Positions 40,506-51,521 of a stretch of 64,000 nt of DNA are shown here, one piece after another. Numbering within the stretch: position 1 is the stretch's first letter; every line of letters begins with the position of its first letter. A program made the position numbers and the translations under genes. The notes under the pieces are model-generated. The model worked only from the letters and a program-made list of their open reading frames with translations, was not told where the DNA came from and searched no databases. Source of the DNA: Dyadobacter luteus (lineage in GTDB: Bacteria > Bacteroidota > Bacteroidia > Cytophagales > Spirosomataceae). The stretch covers positions 1 through 64,000 of the forward strand of contig NZ_QNUL01000017.1 of NCBI RefSeq assembly GCF_003383615.1, read 5' to 3'.

Positions 40506-42905
40506 GTGAAAAGTAAACCTTTTCTTCTTCACCTTACTGTATTTTTCATTCTGAGCAACATTGTATCCGTTTCTATGGCCAGACCACTGGACGGCGGAAA
40601 ACTTGTTGGGAAAATTGTTGAAGCATCCAATAATGAAGGCGTCAGTTTTGCTACTGTTGCTCTGCTGACATCCAGAGACTCTTCCCTGGCCTTCGGAGCT
40701 GTAGCTGATCTGGATGGTGTGTTCACCATTACAAGCGTAAAGCCAGGAAACTATATTCTTAGGGTCACTAACATCGGATTCGAAACACTTTATAAGCCGG
40801 GCGTAAGTGTTGCCACTGAGGCCAACGTGCTGGATCTGGGTACAATCAAAATGAACTCGGCAGCGCAAAAGCTGAATGAAGTGACGGTTACAGCTGAAAA
40901 AAGCATGATCGTTGATGACATTGATAAAAAGGTGATCAATATCGGTCAGGATCTGCTTGCATCCAGCAACAGCGTGAGTGATCTGATGGAAAAACTTCCT
41001 GCAGTTTCATTGGATGAAAATGGAAATCCTCAGGTGAGAGGAAAAGGAAATGTAGTCGTACTGATAGACGGTAAGCCATCCAACTTATATGGAAACGACC
41101 TTCCGACGATACTACAATCTTTCCCTGCCAATCTTATAGAACGCATTGAAGTGATGACAACCCCTTCCGCAAAGTATGAAGGAGAGGGAGCTTCAGGTGT
41201 TATTGACATTATTACCAAAAAAGTAAAAATACGCGGAACAAACGGAAGTGCAAGACTGAGCCTGGGAAACAAAAACAACCATAGCGCCTCGGGTAACCTG
41301 AACTACAAATCCGGTAAATTCGGACTTACTGCCGCCCTCAACGGGCAGTCGACAAACCGCTATAACAAACGTACCCTGAACAGGGAAAACTTCATTTCGG
41401 AGACTCCCACCTTGCTGGAGCAAACCGGAACTGGGAATAACAACAATAAGAGTCTCTTTGGAAGGGTTGGTATTAACTACGATTTCAATAGCAAAAACAC
41501 ACTTGAAGTTGGTGTGAATTATTCTCTTAATGAGAATGGAAACCGTTCCGACATATTGAACCGTACGACATTATCCGATGGCTTTGTGCTGGAAGAATTT
41601 ACCAGAATTAACAGAGGTACCGGTAATGGGGAAAGTATGAATATGAGCCTCGATTACCGCAAGAAATTCAATAAGGAAAACCAGGCATTCTCTTTTACGG
41701 CCAACTACTCATTAGGCAGCTCCGATAATGATTCGTACTTCGATCAGGAAAGTAGCATTGACAGTCTGGACAGGTTTCAGAAAAACCTACGCAATAATCA
41801 GCGTACGTCACTTTTTCTTAATTCTGATTACACCTGGCCTATTACCGCGACAGGAACACTTGAAATGGGCGTTCGTTCGAGAATTAGCTCTAATGACAAT
41901 GTAAACGGATTTTATAACCTCAACAGGGAAACGGAGTTGTTTGAGTTCAGTCCTGCACTGAGTAATGTATTTGCTTATAAGGATCAGACTTATACCGGGT
42001 TTATGACATACAGCCAGAAATCAGGGATGTGGGGAATACGCGCCGGGGTACGCCTTACGGATTATAACCAGGACATCAATCAGGTCAATATCAACCAATC
42101 ATTCAATGTACATTTCCTTACGTTGATCCCATCTCTTGCACTGACTCGTAAATTGAATGATGCAGCGCAGTTCAAACTGAATTACAGCCGCAGAGTACAG
42201 CGCCCGGAAGCAAACTGGCTGAATCCTTTCACCGATCTTTCGGATCCACGTAACGTACAAACCGGAAATCCTGAACTGAGACCTGAGTTCACACACAAAG
42301 CTGAACTTGCCTATTCTAATTACGAGGCTTCCGGTGGTTGGGGACCATCCCTGTTCATGGATTATTCTGACAATGCCATTACCCGTATCAGAACCATTGA
42401 TGAAAACGGGGTTTCTCTTACGCGTTACGACAATGTCGGTAGAGAAATATCATACGGAGTAGAAACAGATTTTTCTAAAACTGTTTGGGAAATACTCAAA
42501 ATCAACGGGAGCGGACGTGTATTCAGAACTGAAGTAGTGTCGCAAATGGCTCAGATCGACAACCGTACATGGAGCTACTCCGGTAACCTGAATGCATTTA
42601 TAAAACTCCCGATGGACTTTAGGGCTTCCGCTTATATCAATTATGAGGGTCCCAGGGCAATTGCACAGGGAACGCGGGAAGGTGTATTTATTGCCAATAT
42701 GGGGATTAGAAAGGATGTTCTGGAAAAAAAAGCCACAGTTTCATTTAATATACAGGATGTGTTTTTGTCAAGAGCTTACAAGAGCCAGCTGAATACTGCT
42801 ACCTATTCTCAGAATTCGTTATGGCAGCAGACCAACCGTCTGGTTAATCTTAGTTTCAACTACCGTTTCGGAAAAATATCAACAGGAAACGGCAACGGAG
42901 CATAA
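40506..42905 (+). CDS. TonB-dependent receptor-like outer-membrane beta-barrel protein
   Basis: A 799-residue outer-membrane protein. It starts with GTG at 40506, the only choice that gives a signal peptide (MKSKPFLLHLTVFFILSNIV, ending in SVSMA). Next is a carboxypeptidase-like domain (about 30-115; GKIVEASNNEGVSFATVALL), a plug (about 130-230; LMEKLPAVSLDENGNPQVRG, then VVVLIDGKP and LIERIEVMTTPSAKYEGEGA), and a barrel closing with NLSFNYRFGKI. This plug-barrel type (OMP_b-brl_3-like) is widespread in Bacteroidota; unlike SusC it has no partner SusD here and no STN domain. It is monocistronic with a strong terminator at 42948-42988. Cargo unknown. Confidence 0.9.
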   Translation: MKSKPFLLHLTVFFILSNIVSVSMARPLDGGKLVGKIVEASNNEGVSFATVALLTSRDSSLAFGAVADLDGVFTITSVKPGNYILRVTNIGFETLYKPGVSVATEANVLDLGTIKMNSAAQKLNEVTVTAEKSMIVDDIDKKVINIGQDLLASSNSVSDLMEKLPAVSLDENGNPQVRGKGNVVVLIDGKPSNLYGNDLPTILQSFPANLIERIEVMTTPSAKYEGEGASGVIDIITKKVKIRGTNGSARLSLGNKNNHSASGNLNYKSGKFGLTAALNGQSTNRYNKRTLNRENFISETPTLLEQTGTGNNNNKSLFGRVGINYDFNSKNTLEVGVNYSLNENGNRSDILNRTTLSDGFVLEEFTRINRGTGNGESMNMSLDYRKKFNKENQAFSFTANYSLGSSDNDSYFDQESSIDSLDRFQKNLRNNQRTSLFLNSDYTWPITATGTLEMGVRSRISSNDNVNGFYNLNRETELFEFSPALSNVFAYKDQTYTGFMTYSQKSGMWGIRAGVRLTDYNQDINQVNINQSFNVHFLTLIPSLALTRKLNDAAQFKLNYSRRVQRPEANWLNPFTDLSDPRNVQTGNPELRPEFTHKAELAYSNYEASGGWGPSLFMDYSDNAITRIRTIDENGVSLTRYDNVGREISYGVETDFSKTVWEILKINGSGRVFRTEVVSQMAQIDNRTWSYSGNLNAFIKLPMDFRASAYINYEGPRAIAQGTREGVFIANMGIRKDVLEKKATVSFNIQDVFLSRAYKSQLNTATYSQNSLWQQTNRLVNLSFNYRFGKISTGNGNGA

Positions 42906-42947
42906 TCATCTTCCTATTGTTATATCGTAACTGAAATTATTATATTT

Positions 42948-42988
42948 CACAAAAAAGAGAATGCTCACAAGGCGTTCTCTTTTTTGTG
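42948..42988 (+). terminator. Strong terminator after the receptor gene
   Basis: Arms 42948-42964 (cacaaaaaagagaatgc) and 42972-42988 pair over 17 bases with one wobble and a seven-base loop, with an embedded T run. The rest of the gap to 43252 has no gene and should hold the next promoter. Confidence 0.85.
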
Positions 42989-43252
42989 ACCGAAAGTATA
43001 TGAAAGGTTCAGTTACCCGATCTTTTCAGCATTCCTCTGTTGGCTCAATTCAGGTAATCTTGTAGCTTTACTTTTACACAGGATCAGATGGAACAATTTT
43101 TGTCAAACGTGTAGTAACGTTAACAAAAGTTAAGACAATCATGTTTTTTAAACTTTGTGCAGTTACGGTACTCTAAAAAAAAGTTTTGAAAATTACTTCC
43201 TGTGCCGCAATTCGTATTACTATTGTACAAACTAATTAAAAACACAATTAAC

Positions 43253-43966
43253 ATGAAAAAGCTTTTAAGTACCGCCGTAGCTCTGCTCCTGATACATACA
43301 TTCTCATTCGGGCAAAAATTACCGGCGGATTCCATTTTTGCCAACTATTACAAGGCTACAGGTGGGAAAGAATTATGGGACGGCGTGAAGTCTTACGCGC
43401 TCAAACGTAATTACGCATCTGCAAGTGCTGCACCTTTCGAGGCAAATGTATCGGTTTCTATTCCGGATCAATCCATGTATAAATCAAAGGTGATTATGAG
43501 ACGTAACTTCGAATATGGCGTTAAACCTGACGGAGGCTGGATCAAAGTTCCTATCGGTAACAAAATTGATGTGAAAGACCTGAGCCAGGCTGAACAGGAA
43601 AACATGAGAACTGAGATTTATGAGAACCTTGCTGCTTTCATTGATTATCAAAAAAGAGGGTTCATTGCAACAACTGTAGGTACTGAAGCAGTAAATGGTG
43701 TTACAACCAACCATGTTGAAATGCAGGGAAAAGGAATAAAGTACAATTTGTATTTTGATGCAGCTACCGGTTTACTGGTTCGTCAGCGCGAAACCGTGGG
43801 AGGAATAGAAACAGTATCGACCTATTCTAACTACGTGAAATCGCCATACGGAATTAGTTACCCAACCAAGATTGTGCAGGTAAACAGTTCAGATAAAAAG
43901 CCTGTGACAGTTACATCCAGCCTGACTGTGAATCAGACAATTGCTCCTGAGGTATTCAAGAGATAG
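43253..43966 (+). CDS. Exported LolA-like hypothetical protein
   Basis: A 237-residue exported protein. The ATG at 43253 starts a signal peptide (MKKLLSTAVALLLIHTFSFG); the frame opens earlier at a GTG with an implausible extension. The mature part begins ADSIFANYYKATGGKELWDG, a common opening of outer-membrane lipoprotein-sorting-like (LolA-fold) proteins of Bacteroidota, then has strands like NVSVSIPDQSMYKSKVIMRR, YNLYFDAATGLLVRQRETVG, and SPYGISYPTKIVQVNSSDKK. It probably binds a hydrophobic ligand in a half-barrel, but the partner is unknown. It is monocistronic between two strong hairpins. Confidence 0.78.
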   Translation: MKKLLSTAVALLLIHTFSFGQKLPADSIFANYYKATGGKELWDGVKSYALKRNYASASAAPFEANVSVSIPDQSMYKSKVIMRRNFEYGVKPDGGWIKVPIGNKIDVKDLSQAEQENMRTEIYENLAAFIDYQKRGFIATTVGTEAVNGVTTNHVEMQGKGIKYNLYFDAATGLLVRQRETVGGIETVSTYSNYVKSPYGISYPTKIVQVNSSDKKPVTVTSSLTVNQTIAPEVFKR

Positions 43967-43992
43967 TCTGTTAATAACATAAAACGTTTATT

Positions 43993-44024
43993 ACTGGATA
44001 GTTATCTGATCATAACTATCCAGT
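43993..44024 (+). terminator. Terminator after the LolA-like gene
   Basis: Arms actggatagttat (43993-44005) and ataactatccagt (44012-44024) are exact 13-base reverse complements around a six-base loop, followed by a run of six further T. Confidence 0.9.
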
Positions 44025-44090
44025 TTTTTTAGCTTAACCAGTTTGCAAATTGCCCGGAACGAACACAAGTACCAGGTTTAACACTAAGGA

Positions 44091-47000
44091 ATGAAAAAGG
44101 TATTGAAAGTATTGGCGGTCATTCTCCTGACGATATTGATTCTGATAGGTGTCCTTATATGGGGTATACAAACTCCGGCGGGACAAAATTTCCTGACCGA
44201 CCAGGCCAATTCATACCTCAGAAAAAAACTCAAAACCAAGCTGAATATTGAAAAGGTACGGTTTGACGTACCGGATTGGATAATGCTGGAAGGTGTATAT
44301 TTTGCTGACCAGAAAGGTGATACACTACTCTACGGAAAAAGACTCTACGTTGATATAGATATGTACAGCCTGATTAAAGGCAATGTGGGTATCAATAAGG
44401 TAGAATTGGAAGGAATAAACGCCAACATTTACCGCACACTTCCCGACACCGTTTTCAATTTTCAGTTTATTGCAGATGCTTTTGCAGGCTCGGATGAGCC
44501 CACTCCTGTAGACACCACATCCAAACCGATGGAAATGCGGTTAGACAGAATTTCCCTCAAAGATGTCCGTCTTTCTTATCGGGATGCTGTTATTGGTACG
44601 GATGCTGAAGCTAAAATTGACTCTGCCTCTGTACAATTCGACAAGTTCAATCCTTCCTTATCACAGTATCACCCGACCAAGGTTACTTTGCTGAACAGCG
44701 GCGCTAAGCTAAGAATGTACGCTGCTCTGAAAACAGATACAACATCTGCCCCATCCAATCCGGCTGATTCGCTGGATCTTAAATTGGGAGATATTGATAT
44801 CCGTCAGTTCGACTGGGTATTTACCGATGAGACTTCAGGTTTAAAAAATGGTGTGACCGTTGGCAAACTGGAAGGGAAAATCAACAAAATTTATATGGGT
44901 AGCCAGCATGTTGATATAGACAAGATCAATCTGGAAAACATGACTGCTTATGCTGAATTTGCCAAAAAGGCGACAAGTGGTGCTAAGAAAGTAGGAAATG
45001 AAATTGACAAAGCAACTACCACTCCGGAAGAGGTTGCCAAAAAGCCGGATGCCAAAGCAGAGGATGTTCCAGGCTGGAATGTCAAAGTAGGCAGCATTAA
45101 TCTTGTAAATAACAATCTCCGTTACGACGACTTTAATTCCCCTCAAATACCAAAGGGACTTGACTATTCACACTTGGATATTAAAAATCTGAACATTGAT
45201 TTACAGGAATTCATTTTCTCTCCTGAAAATATTGCCGGTGCTTTAAAATCAGCATCATTCAGAGATAAAAGCGGATTCAGAATTGATGAATTCAGAACCA
45301 ATTTCGCTTATGGCAACGAACAGACCTACCTGAAAAATCTGTTGCTCAGAACACCCAATACAACACTCCGCGATGAGCTTGTTTTAAGATACAGCAATCT
45401 GGAACAGCTTACTAACGACATAGCCAAAGTTAAAATCCGCCTGAGACTTACAGACAGCCGTGTTGCCTTTGCTGATTTGCTCATGCTTGTTCCCGACCTG
45501 GCAACTACTCCACCTTTCAACAAAGAGCCTAACGGCGTTCTGAAAGGCAGCGGACTGGTAACCGGTTCGGTAGATGATATGCTCATTTCAAAAGCCAGGT
45601 TCAGTATGCTGAACGGTACAGTGCTCAGTCTCGACGGGCGTATACAAGGATTGCCCGATGCCGAAAAACTGTCCATGAATATGAATATCGGCGAGTTGTC
45701 ATCAACAAAACAGGATTTGCTGAAAATGCTTCCCGACAGCGCGTTACCGTCATCTATAGAACTCCCTGAGCAAATTAAAATCTCCGGGAAAATAAATGGC
45801 TCTATGGCCAACCTGAGCCTGAATACGACGATCAATACCTCTTTTGGTACCGGAACTTTTGCAGGAAACCTGAAAAATATTACTGATAGTATTAAAGCTG
45901 AATACGACGGTACGCTTAGTTTCCAGGAATTTGATCTTGGAAAATTGATGAAGCAGCCGCCTGAACAAATGGGGAAACTCACGCTCACTACCGACCTGAA
46001 TGGTGTTGGCTATGACCCGAAAACTATGATGGCAAATGTTAACGGAACCATTCAGAGTGCTGACCTTAATGGATACGTTTATAAAAACCTGACCTTAAAG
46101 GGAAATATAGACAAAGGAATGGCGGGTGTTTCTGCCAAAATGGATGATCAGAATATCAAGGTAAGTGTAGACGGACAAGCCGATTTATCCAAAGAATTTC
46201 CGTCTGTTAAAGGTGATGTTAATATCAATCACCTGGATCTGACCGCCCTGAACCTTTATGCTGATTCATTGCAAATCAAGGGTGACATTAAAGTAGACAT
46301 GCCATCCACCAATCCAGAAAATCCATTGGGTACGGTGAATATTGCTGACCTTGTACTGACCCATCATGGTAAACCTGTAGGAGTTTCGGACATTAACATG
46401 AGCCTTACTGATTCCAGCGGTGAGCGCCAGGCTATTATTGATTCTCCGTTCCTGAAAGCGAAAATGGAGGGCGAATTTGTTTATACTGAACTTGCAGATG
46501 TCCTTTTCACTGAAATTGGTAAGAATTTCAAAGCTCCTGATCTCACCTACAATGAGGTTACAAAACCTACCAATTTTACGCTGGACGCTACTGTGACCAA
46601 CCACCCGGTTTTCAAGATTGTAGCACCAAAGCTTACCGAACTGAATCCTATTCGTTTCCAGGCCAAAGTAGATAACCAGCAGGATTCATCAATAGTAGCG
46701 ACATTGAATATTCCGGTTGTAGAATTTGACAGTATCCGTACGGAAAGGATCAACGTCAAGTTCAGCAATCTTCAGCAAAATGCTGTGTTGAACTCTACAA
46801 TCGGCCTGGTTAATACAGGTGGCTTCCGCATGCAAAATGCTTCACTGGAAAGTGATATTGTAAACAATGATATCAAGTTTGATTTTACAGTAAGGGATTC
46901 AGCGCTCGTGGAGCAGCATGCATTAAAAGGGGACCTTCTTCTGGCAGACAATAAATACCGGCTCAACCTTCGTGATAACCTGCTACTGAATTACCGCAAT

Positions 47001-49070
47001 TGGGAAACCGATACTTCCGGGTATGTACAATATGCTACTGACAGTGTCTTTGTTAGTAACCTGATCATTAAGGATGGCAATCAATCTTTAAAAATTAATT
47101 CAACCACTCCGGAACCGAACAGCCCACTGGATATTGAGCTCAACAATATTGAAATAGGTCCGATGATCGCCATCGCAACCCGCGACTCAACCTTGGCTAC
47201 CGGATTGCTCAAAGGAAAAATTCTGTTGAGTAATTATATGACTTCTCCGGTTTACACAGGTCAGCTTACAATTGATAATCTCGCTGCGATGCAGATACCG
47301 GTGGGTAATCTAAGTTTGAGGTCTACCAACGAAACTGAAAACCTGATAAGAGTCGGTATGTCGTTGGTAAGTGATAAAAATGACATTCGCATAGGTGGAA
47401 GCTATAACCTTCAGGATGAGAACAATGCACTTAACTTCAATATGGACTTGAAGAAGTTGAGTGGTGAAACAGTTGAAGCATTCAGCTTCGGCCAGTTACA
47501 GAGAGCTACCGGCAATTTGACCGGCAAAGCCAAAATAACGGGATCCACTTCTGCACCGAAGCTCGATGGCTCAGTAGATTTTGATAATGTAGCTTTCAAC
47601 GTTACCCAGCTGGGTTCCAGATATTCTCTCAACAATCAAAAGATCAATTTCAACGGGCAGAATATCAATTTTAACAACTTCGTCATTGCTGATTCTCTGC
47701 AACAGGAGATGAAAATTAATGGGAATGTCAATATCGCTGCTTTGCCGGATGTAGGCTATAACCTGACAATAGGAGCCAAGAACTTTACGGTTTTGAACTC
47801 TACACAGAAGCAAAACGAAATGTTCTTCGGCAAAGCCAAAATTGATGCAAACCTTACTGTAAAAGGAAAAGGCAGTAAGTCTGTAGTAGATGGAAACGTA
47901 AAGGTGGATCCCGGAAGCGATATCACTTTTGTAATGATCAATGAGGCGACAGAAACGGGTGATGCAAGCAAAGGTATTATCGAATTTGTGGACATGAGTG
48001 ATTCAACGCAGGTTGCAAAAGCAGATTCTGCAGTTGCCGCGCCAATCATCGTAGATTTTGCATCGGAAATAACCCTGGATATAGATGTGGACGACAAATC
48101 CATGTTCAAGGTGGTTATTGATGAGCTGAATGGTGACAATATCCAGCTGAAAGGAAATGCCAAGCTCAATACCGGTATTGCACCAAACGGCCAGCTGTAC
48201 CTGATCGGAGCGTATGATGTAAGTGAAGGTTCTTACGATCTCACGCTACAGATTCTTAAAAGGAAATTTGAAATAGCCAAAGGAAGTAGTCTGATCTGGA
48301 CCGGCGATCCGATGAAGGCTGACCTGAATATCACAGCTGTATATCAGGTAATGGTAGATCCTGGCTCTATTGACAATAATTACAAAGGAGACAGAAAAAT
48401 ACCGATTGATGTTCAGATTATAATTACCGGAAATCTGTCGTCGCCAAGTATCGTATTCAATGTGATACCTAATGAGGAGGTGAGCCAGAATGTACAAAGA
48501 GATATTACTTCTCAGACGTTCTGGAACGATATGAAAAACAATCCTTCAGAAATGAACAAGCAGGCATTTTCGCTGCTGATTACCAATCGCTTTATCACAG
48601 ATCAATCCTCCGGTGGATTTGACATAGGATCGAGCGCAGAAGCGATTGCTCGTCAAAGCGTAAGTCAGCTATTAAGTGACCAGTTGAATAACCTTGCTTC
48701 TGATCTGGTAAAAGGAGTAAACCTTGATCTCGATCTTAACTCTTCAACTGACCAAGCCGCCGGTGCGCGAACTGACCTCAACGTAGGCCTCAGCAAGGCG
48801 TTCATGGGCGACCGCCTTAAGATATCAGTGGGTAAAAACTTTGAACTTGAAAGCAAAAGCCAGACGCCAAGTTCATCACAGGTATTCGACAACATCGCAC
48901 TTGATTACTCCCTTAGCAAAGACGGACGCTATTTATTCCGCGGTTACCGCAAAAATCAATATCAGTCCATTCTTGAAGGTTTCATTATTGAAACAGGGGT
49001 TAGTTTTATTATAACGGCAGACTACGATTTGTTCCGTGAAATATTCCAAAAGCAAAAAAATGAGAATTAG
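44091..49070 (+). CDS. tamB: Translocation/assembly module TamB
   Basis: A 1659-residue AsmA-like protein that would bridge the periplasm as a long hydrophobic groove for phospholipid or outer-membrane-protein delivery. An N-terminal membrane anchor (about residues 3-25; VLKVLAVILLTILILIGVLI) is followed by long beta-rich repeats, typical of the AsmA/TamB superfamily. The C-terminal DUF490 domain covers about the last 400 residues, with YLIGAYDVSEGSYDLTLQIL, IDVQIIITGNLSSPSIVFNV, and DRLKISVGKNFELE. A Lys/Thr/Ala-rich, likely flexible stretch (about 295-325) interrupts the repeats. The downstream tamL overlaps its end by 11 bases, a strong sign of a joint complex. Confidence 0.94.
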   Translation: MKKVLKVLAVILLTILILIGVLIWGIQTPAGQNFLTDQANSYLRKKLKTKLNIEKVRFDVPDWIMLEGVYFADQKGDTLLYGKRLYVDIDMYSLIKGNVGINKVELEGINANIYRTLPDTVFNFQFIADAFAGSDEPTPVDTTSKPMEMRLDRISLKDVRLSYRDAVIGTDAEAKIDSASVQFDKFNPSLSQYHPTKVTLLNSGAKLRMYAALKTDTTSAPSNPADSLDLKLGDIDIRQFDWVFTDETSGLKNGVTVGKLEGKINKIYMGSQHVDIDKINLENMTAYAEFAKKATSGAKKVGNEIDKATTTPEEVAKKPDAKAEDVPGWNVKVGSINLVNNNLRYDDFNSPQIPKGLDYSHLDIKNLNIDLQEFIFSPENIAGALKSASFRDKSGFRIDEFRTNFAYGNEQTYLKNLLLRTPNTTLRDELVLRYSNLEQLTNDIAKVKIRLRLTDSRVAFADLLMLVPDLATTPPFNKEPNGVLKGSGLVTGSVDDMLISKARFSMLNGTVLSLDGRIQGLPDAEKLSMNMNIGELSSTKQDLLKMLPDSALPSSIELPEQIKISGKINGSMANLSLNTTINTSFGTGTFAGNLKNITDSIKAEYDGTLSFQEFDLGKLMKQPPEQMGKLTLTTDLNGVGYDPKTMMANVNGTIQSADLNGYVYKNLTLKGNIDKGMAGVSAKMDDQNIKVSVDGQADLSKEFPSVKGDVNINHLDLTALNLYADSLQIKGDIKVDMPSTNPENPLGTVNIADLVLTHHGKPVGVSDINMSLTDSSGERQAIIDSPFLKAKMEGEFVYTELADVLFTEIGKNFKAPDLTYNEVTKPTNFTLDATVTNHPVFKIVAPKLTELNPIRFQAKVDNQQDSSIVATLNIPVVEFDSIRTERINVKFSNLQQNAVLNSTIGLVNTGGFRMQNASLESDIVNNDIKFDFTVRDSALVEQHALKGDLLLADNKYRLNLRDNLLLNYRNWETDTSGYVQYATDSVFVSNLIIKDGNQSLKINSTTPEPNSPLDIELNNIEIGPMIAIATRDSTLATGLLKGKILLSNYMTSPVYTGQLTIDNLAAMQIPVGNLSLRSTNETENLIRVGMSLVSDKNDIRIGGSYNLQDENNALNFNMDLKKLSGETVEAFSFGQLQRATGNLTGKAKITGSTSAPKLDGSVDFDNVAFNVTQLGSRYSLNNQKINFNGQNINFNNFVIADSLQQEMKINGNVNIAALPDVGYNLTIGAKNFTVLNSTQKQNEMFFGKAKIDANLTVKGKGSKSVVDGNVKVDPGSDITFVMINEATETGDASKGIIEFVDMSDSTQVAKADSAVAAPIIVDFASEITLDIDVDDKSMFKVVIDELNGDNIQLKGNAKLNTGIAPNGQLYLIGAYDVSEGSYDLTLQILKRKFEIAKGSSLIWTGDPMKADLNITAVYQVMVDPGSIDNNYKGDRKIPIDVQIIITGNLSSPSIVFNVIPNEEVSQNVQRDITSQTFWNDMKNNPSEMNKQAFSLLITNRFITDQSSGGFDIGSSAEAIARQSVSQLLSDQLNNLASDLVKGVNLDLDLNSSTDQAAGARTDLNVGLSKAFMGDRLKISVGKNFELESKSQTPSSSQVFDNIALDYSLSKDGRYLFRGYRKNQYQSILEGFIIETGVSFIITADYDLFREIFQKQKNEN

Positions 49071-51504
49071 TATAGTAGCCTTCTTTGTGATTTGCATTGC
49101 GTTGAGCAGCTGCTCGGTTCAGAAGTATGTACCGGAGGGGCAAAGTCTCTATGTAGGAAATAATGTAAAAGTACAACCTGATACCCTTACAAAACCTGAT
49201 GTTTCCGGCCTGGCAAGCGGGCTTGAATCGATCATTAAACCCACTCCCAACAAAACACTGTTTGGTTTCCCATGGAAGGTTTGGTTTCATTATTTTATTG
49301 GCGAACCCAAAGATGAAGGAGGACTAAAAAGCTGGTTCAGAAAGAAACTAGGCGAACCGCCGGTATTTGCTACGCAACGTTTACTTGATATCAATGCGGC
49401 CAATATGGTTGGCTACATGGATAATGAAGGCTACTACCGTTCATCGGCAAAAGGCAAACTTAAAGAATCAAAGAAAAAACGTACTGCCATCGCCGAATAC
49501 CAGGCTTATGTAATGCCGAGATATGTTATTAACCAGGTTAATTATGTGGTACCCGACAGCTCTACATTTAATAAAAACCTCGTTCTGACAGCAAAAAAAA
49601 CATACTTACGTAAAGGAGACCCGATCAGGCTGGATGTAGTAACCGCAGAACGTACCCGTATTGACCAGGATCTGAAAGGAAAAGGCTACTATTATTTCAA
49701 TCCTGATTATCTCATTGCAAAAGTCGATTCGACGATTGGAAAGCAGGACTCTACATTAGGACCTCAGCAGGTGAATATTTATCTGGAAGTAAAAAAAGAA
49801 ACTGCCCAGACAGCCCTGAAACAATATTACATCAACAACATTTTTGTCAATACCGGAACGAAAGAAACCGCGACAACGGATAGCATGGCGATAAGACAGC
49901 CGCTTCGCAGAGGTATCAACGTGACAGATCCGGGCAGGTTATACAAAAGAAGAATTTTTTATGACGCCATTGGTTTCAGGAAAGGAGATATGTATACCAA
50001 CATCATGCATGATGTGTCGGTGAGAAGGCTGGTTAATTTTCAGAATTTCAAATTTGTCAAAAACACTTTTGAGCTTGTCCCACGATCCGACTCCGCATTA
50101 CTGGATGTGCGTTACGATCTGGCTCCGATGAAGAAAAAATCGTTACAGACCACAATAAGTGCCAGCACGAAATCCAATAACCTGGGCGGGATGGAACTGT
50201 CTCTAAACTGGAAAAACCGCAATTTCTTCAAAGGTGCTGAAATTCTCAGCCTGAGTGCCTACTACGGTTTTGACTTACAGTTGGGTGGAAACAGGGTTGA
50301 AAATCCTAATCGCGTAGGTAACGAATTTATCAGGTATGGTGCGCAGGCTAGCTTATCTTTTCCTCGTTTTGTAATTCCTTTTTCCAGAATACGGCCTGAA
50401 AAAAGTAATATTTTACCCAAAACCATATTGGCTTTAAATTATGAGAATAGGATTCAGAAGGGGTTTTTCAAATCGACTTCTATCCGTGCGGACTGGTCTT
50501 ATGTCTGGAGTAAAAATTCAAAACTGGAGCATACTCTCACGCCTATTGCTATCAATTATGTAATTCCGAGTAATGTAAATATAGAGCTACTGGGAAAAAT
50601 CGCTGAAGTGTTACCAGCCTTGGAAGTTGAGAGATATTATCAATTGGTAGACCAGAATTTCTTTATTCTGGGCTCAAATTACAATATCACTTTTCGGCCT
50701 TCTACAAGACCATTCAGTAAAAATCAGTTTGTATTAATTGGAGGATTAGACTGGGGAGGTAATTTACTTAGCCTACTTGGAAAAAAGGACTCCACAGATC
50801 TTACTGGTGCGAAAAGTTTTTTGGGCGCCCCTATTCTCCAGTTTGCCAAGTTTGACGGTGAAGTACGTTATTACAGAACTATTAATTCCAGAGTGAAATG
50901 GGCTAACCGCTTTGTGGCTGGTGTTGGTATTCCCTATGGAAATTCAAGGAACGATCAGCTACCCCAATTCAAACAATACTTTGGTGGTGGTAGCGTAGGT
51001 TTACGCGCATTTAGGGCACGCGCTTTAGGACCTGGTGCTTATAATGCAGACACGACATCAGTTAGCCTATTAGGATATAACTCATTTGGGGATATTCGCC
51101 TCGAGTTTAATTCAGAGGTGAGAATGAAATTTACGGATATTATTAATGGTGCCGTCTTCGTGGATGCAGGTAACATTTGGTCCTACAATGAGAATACCGG
51201 TAAAGGTTATGGGCCTGAATCAGTATTTAATAAAAATACTTTCCTCAAACAAGTCGCTGTTGGTGGAGGTATCGGGCTTCGTCTGGATTTCTCCTTCCTG
51301 ATATTCCGTCTGGATCTGGCCACCCCATTCAGGAAACCTTGGTATACTGTCACACCTGTAGAAACAGATCCGGACGCACCATTCGATCCGGATGCACCTG
51401 TTGTTTATAAAAATCCGTGGGTGTTTAAAGAAATCAACTTCGGAAGCAGAGCCTGGAGAAAAGAGAATTTAGTATTGAATATTGCGGTGGGTCTGCCCTT
51501 CTAA
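49060..51504 (+). CDS. tamL: TamL, lipoprotein BamA/TamA-like outer-membrane protein
   Basis: An 814-residue outer-membrane barrel lipoprotein, the Bacteroidota counterpart of TamA. The ATG at 49060 is used (MRISIVAFFVICIALSSC; lipobox LSSC), overlapping the tamB stop by 11 bases; the in-frame GTG at 49036 would add eight residues and weaken the signal. POTRA-like repeats occupy about 30-390 and the Omp85 barrel about 400-814. The barrel shows the lid-loop region QFKQYFGGGSVGLRAFRARA (GLRAF for the VRGF motif) and ends RKENLVLNIAVGLPF, closing with a terminal aromatic. It acts with TamB. It is the last gene of this transcript and convergent with mce. Confidence 0.93.
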   Translation: MRISIVAFFVICIALSSCSVQKYVPEGQSLYVGNNVKVQPDTLTKPDVSGLASGLESIIKPTPNKTLFGFPWKVWFHYFIGEPKDEGGLKSWFRKKLGEPPVFATQRLLDINAANMVGYMDNEGYYRSSAKGKLKESKKKRTAIAEYQAYVMPRYVINQVNYVVPDSSTFNKNLVLTAKKTYLRKGDPIRLDVVTAERTRIDQDLKGKGYYYFNPDYLIAKVDSTIGKQDSTLGPQQVNIYLEVKKETAQTALKQYYINNIFVNTGTKETATTDSMAIRQPLRRGINVTDPGRLYKRRIFYDAIGFRKGDMYTNIMHDVSVRRLVNFQNFKFVKNTFELVPRSDSALLDVRYDLAPMKKKSLQTTISASTKSNNLGGMELSLNWKNRNFFKGAEILSLSAYYGFDLQLGGNRVENPNRVGNEFIRYGAQASLSFPRFVIPFSRIRPEKSNILPKTILALNYENRIQKGFFKSTSIRADWSYVWSKNSKLEHTLTPIAINYVIPSNVNIELLGKIAEVLPALEVERYYQLVDQNFFILGSNYNITFRPSTRPFSKNQFVLIGGLDWGGNLLSLLGKKDSTDLTGAKSFLGAPILQFAKFDGEVRYYRTINSRVKWANRFVAGVGIPYGNSRNDQLPQFKQYFGGGSVGLRAFRARALGPGAYNADTTSVSLLGYNSFGDIRLEFNSEVRMKFTDIINGAVFVDAGNIWSYNENTGKGYGPESVFNKNTFLKQVAVGGGIGLRLDFSFLIFRLDLATPFRKPWYTVTPVETDPDAPFDPDAPVVYKNPWVFKEINFGSRAWRKENLVLNIAVGLPF

Positions 51505-51521
51505 GCTCTCAGGTATGGCAA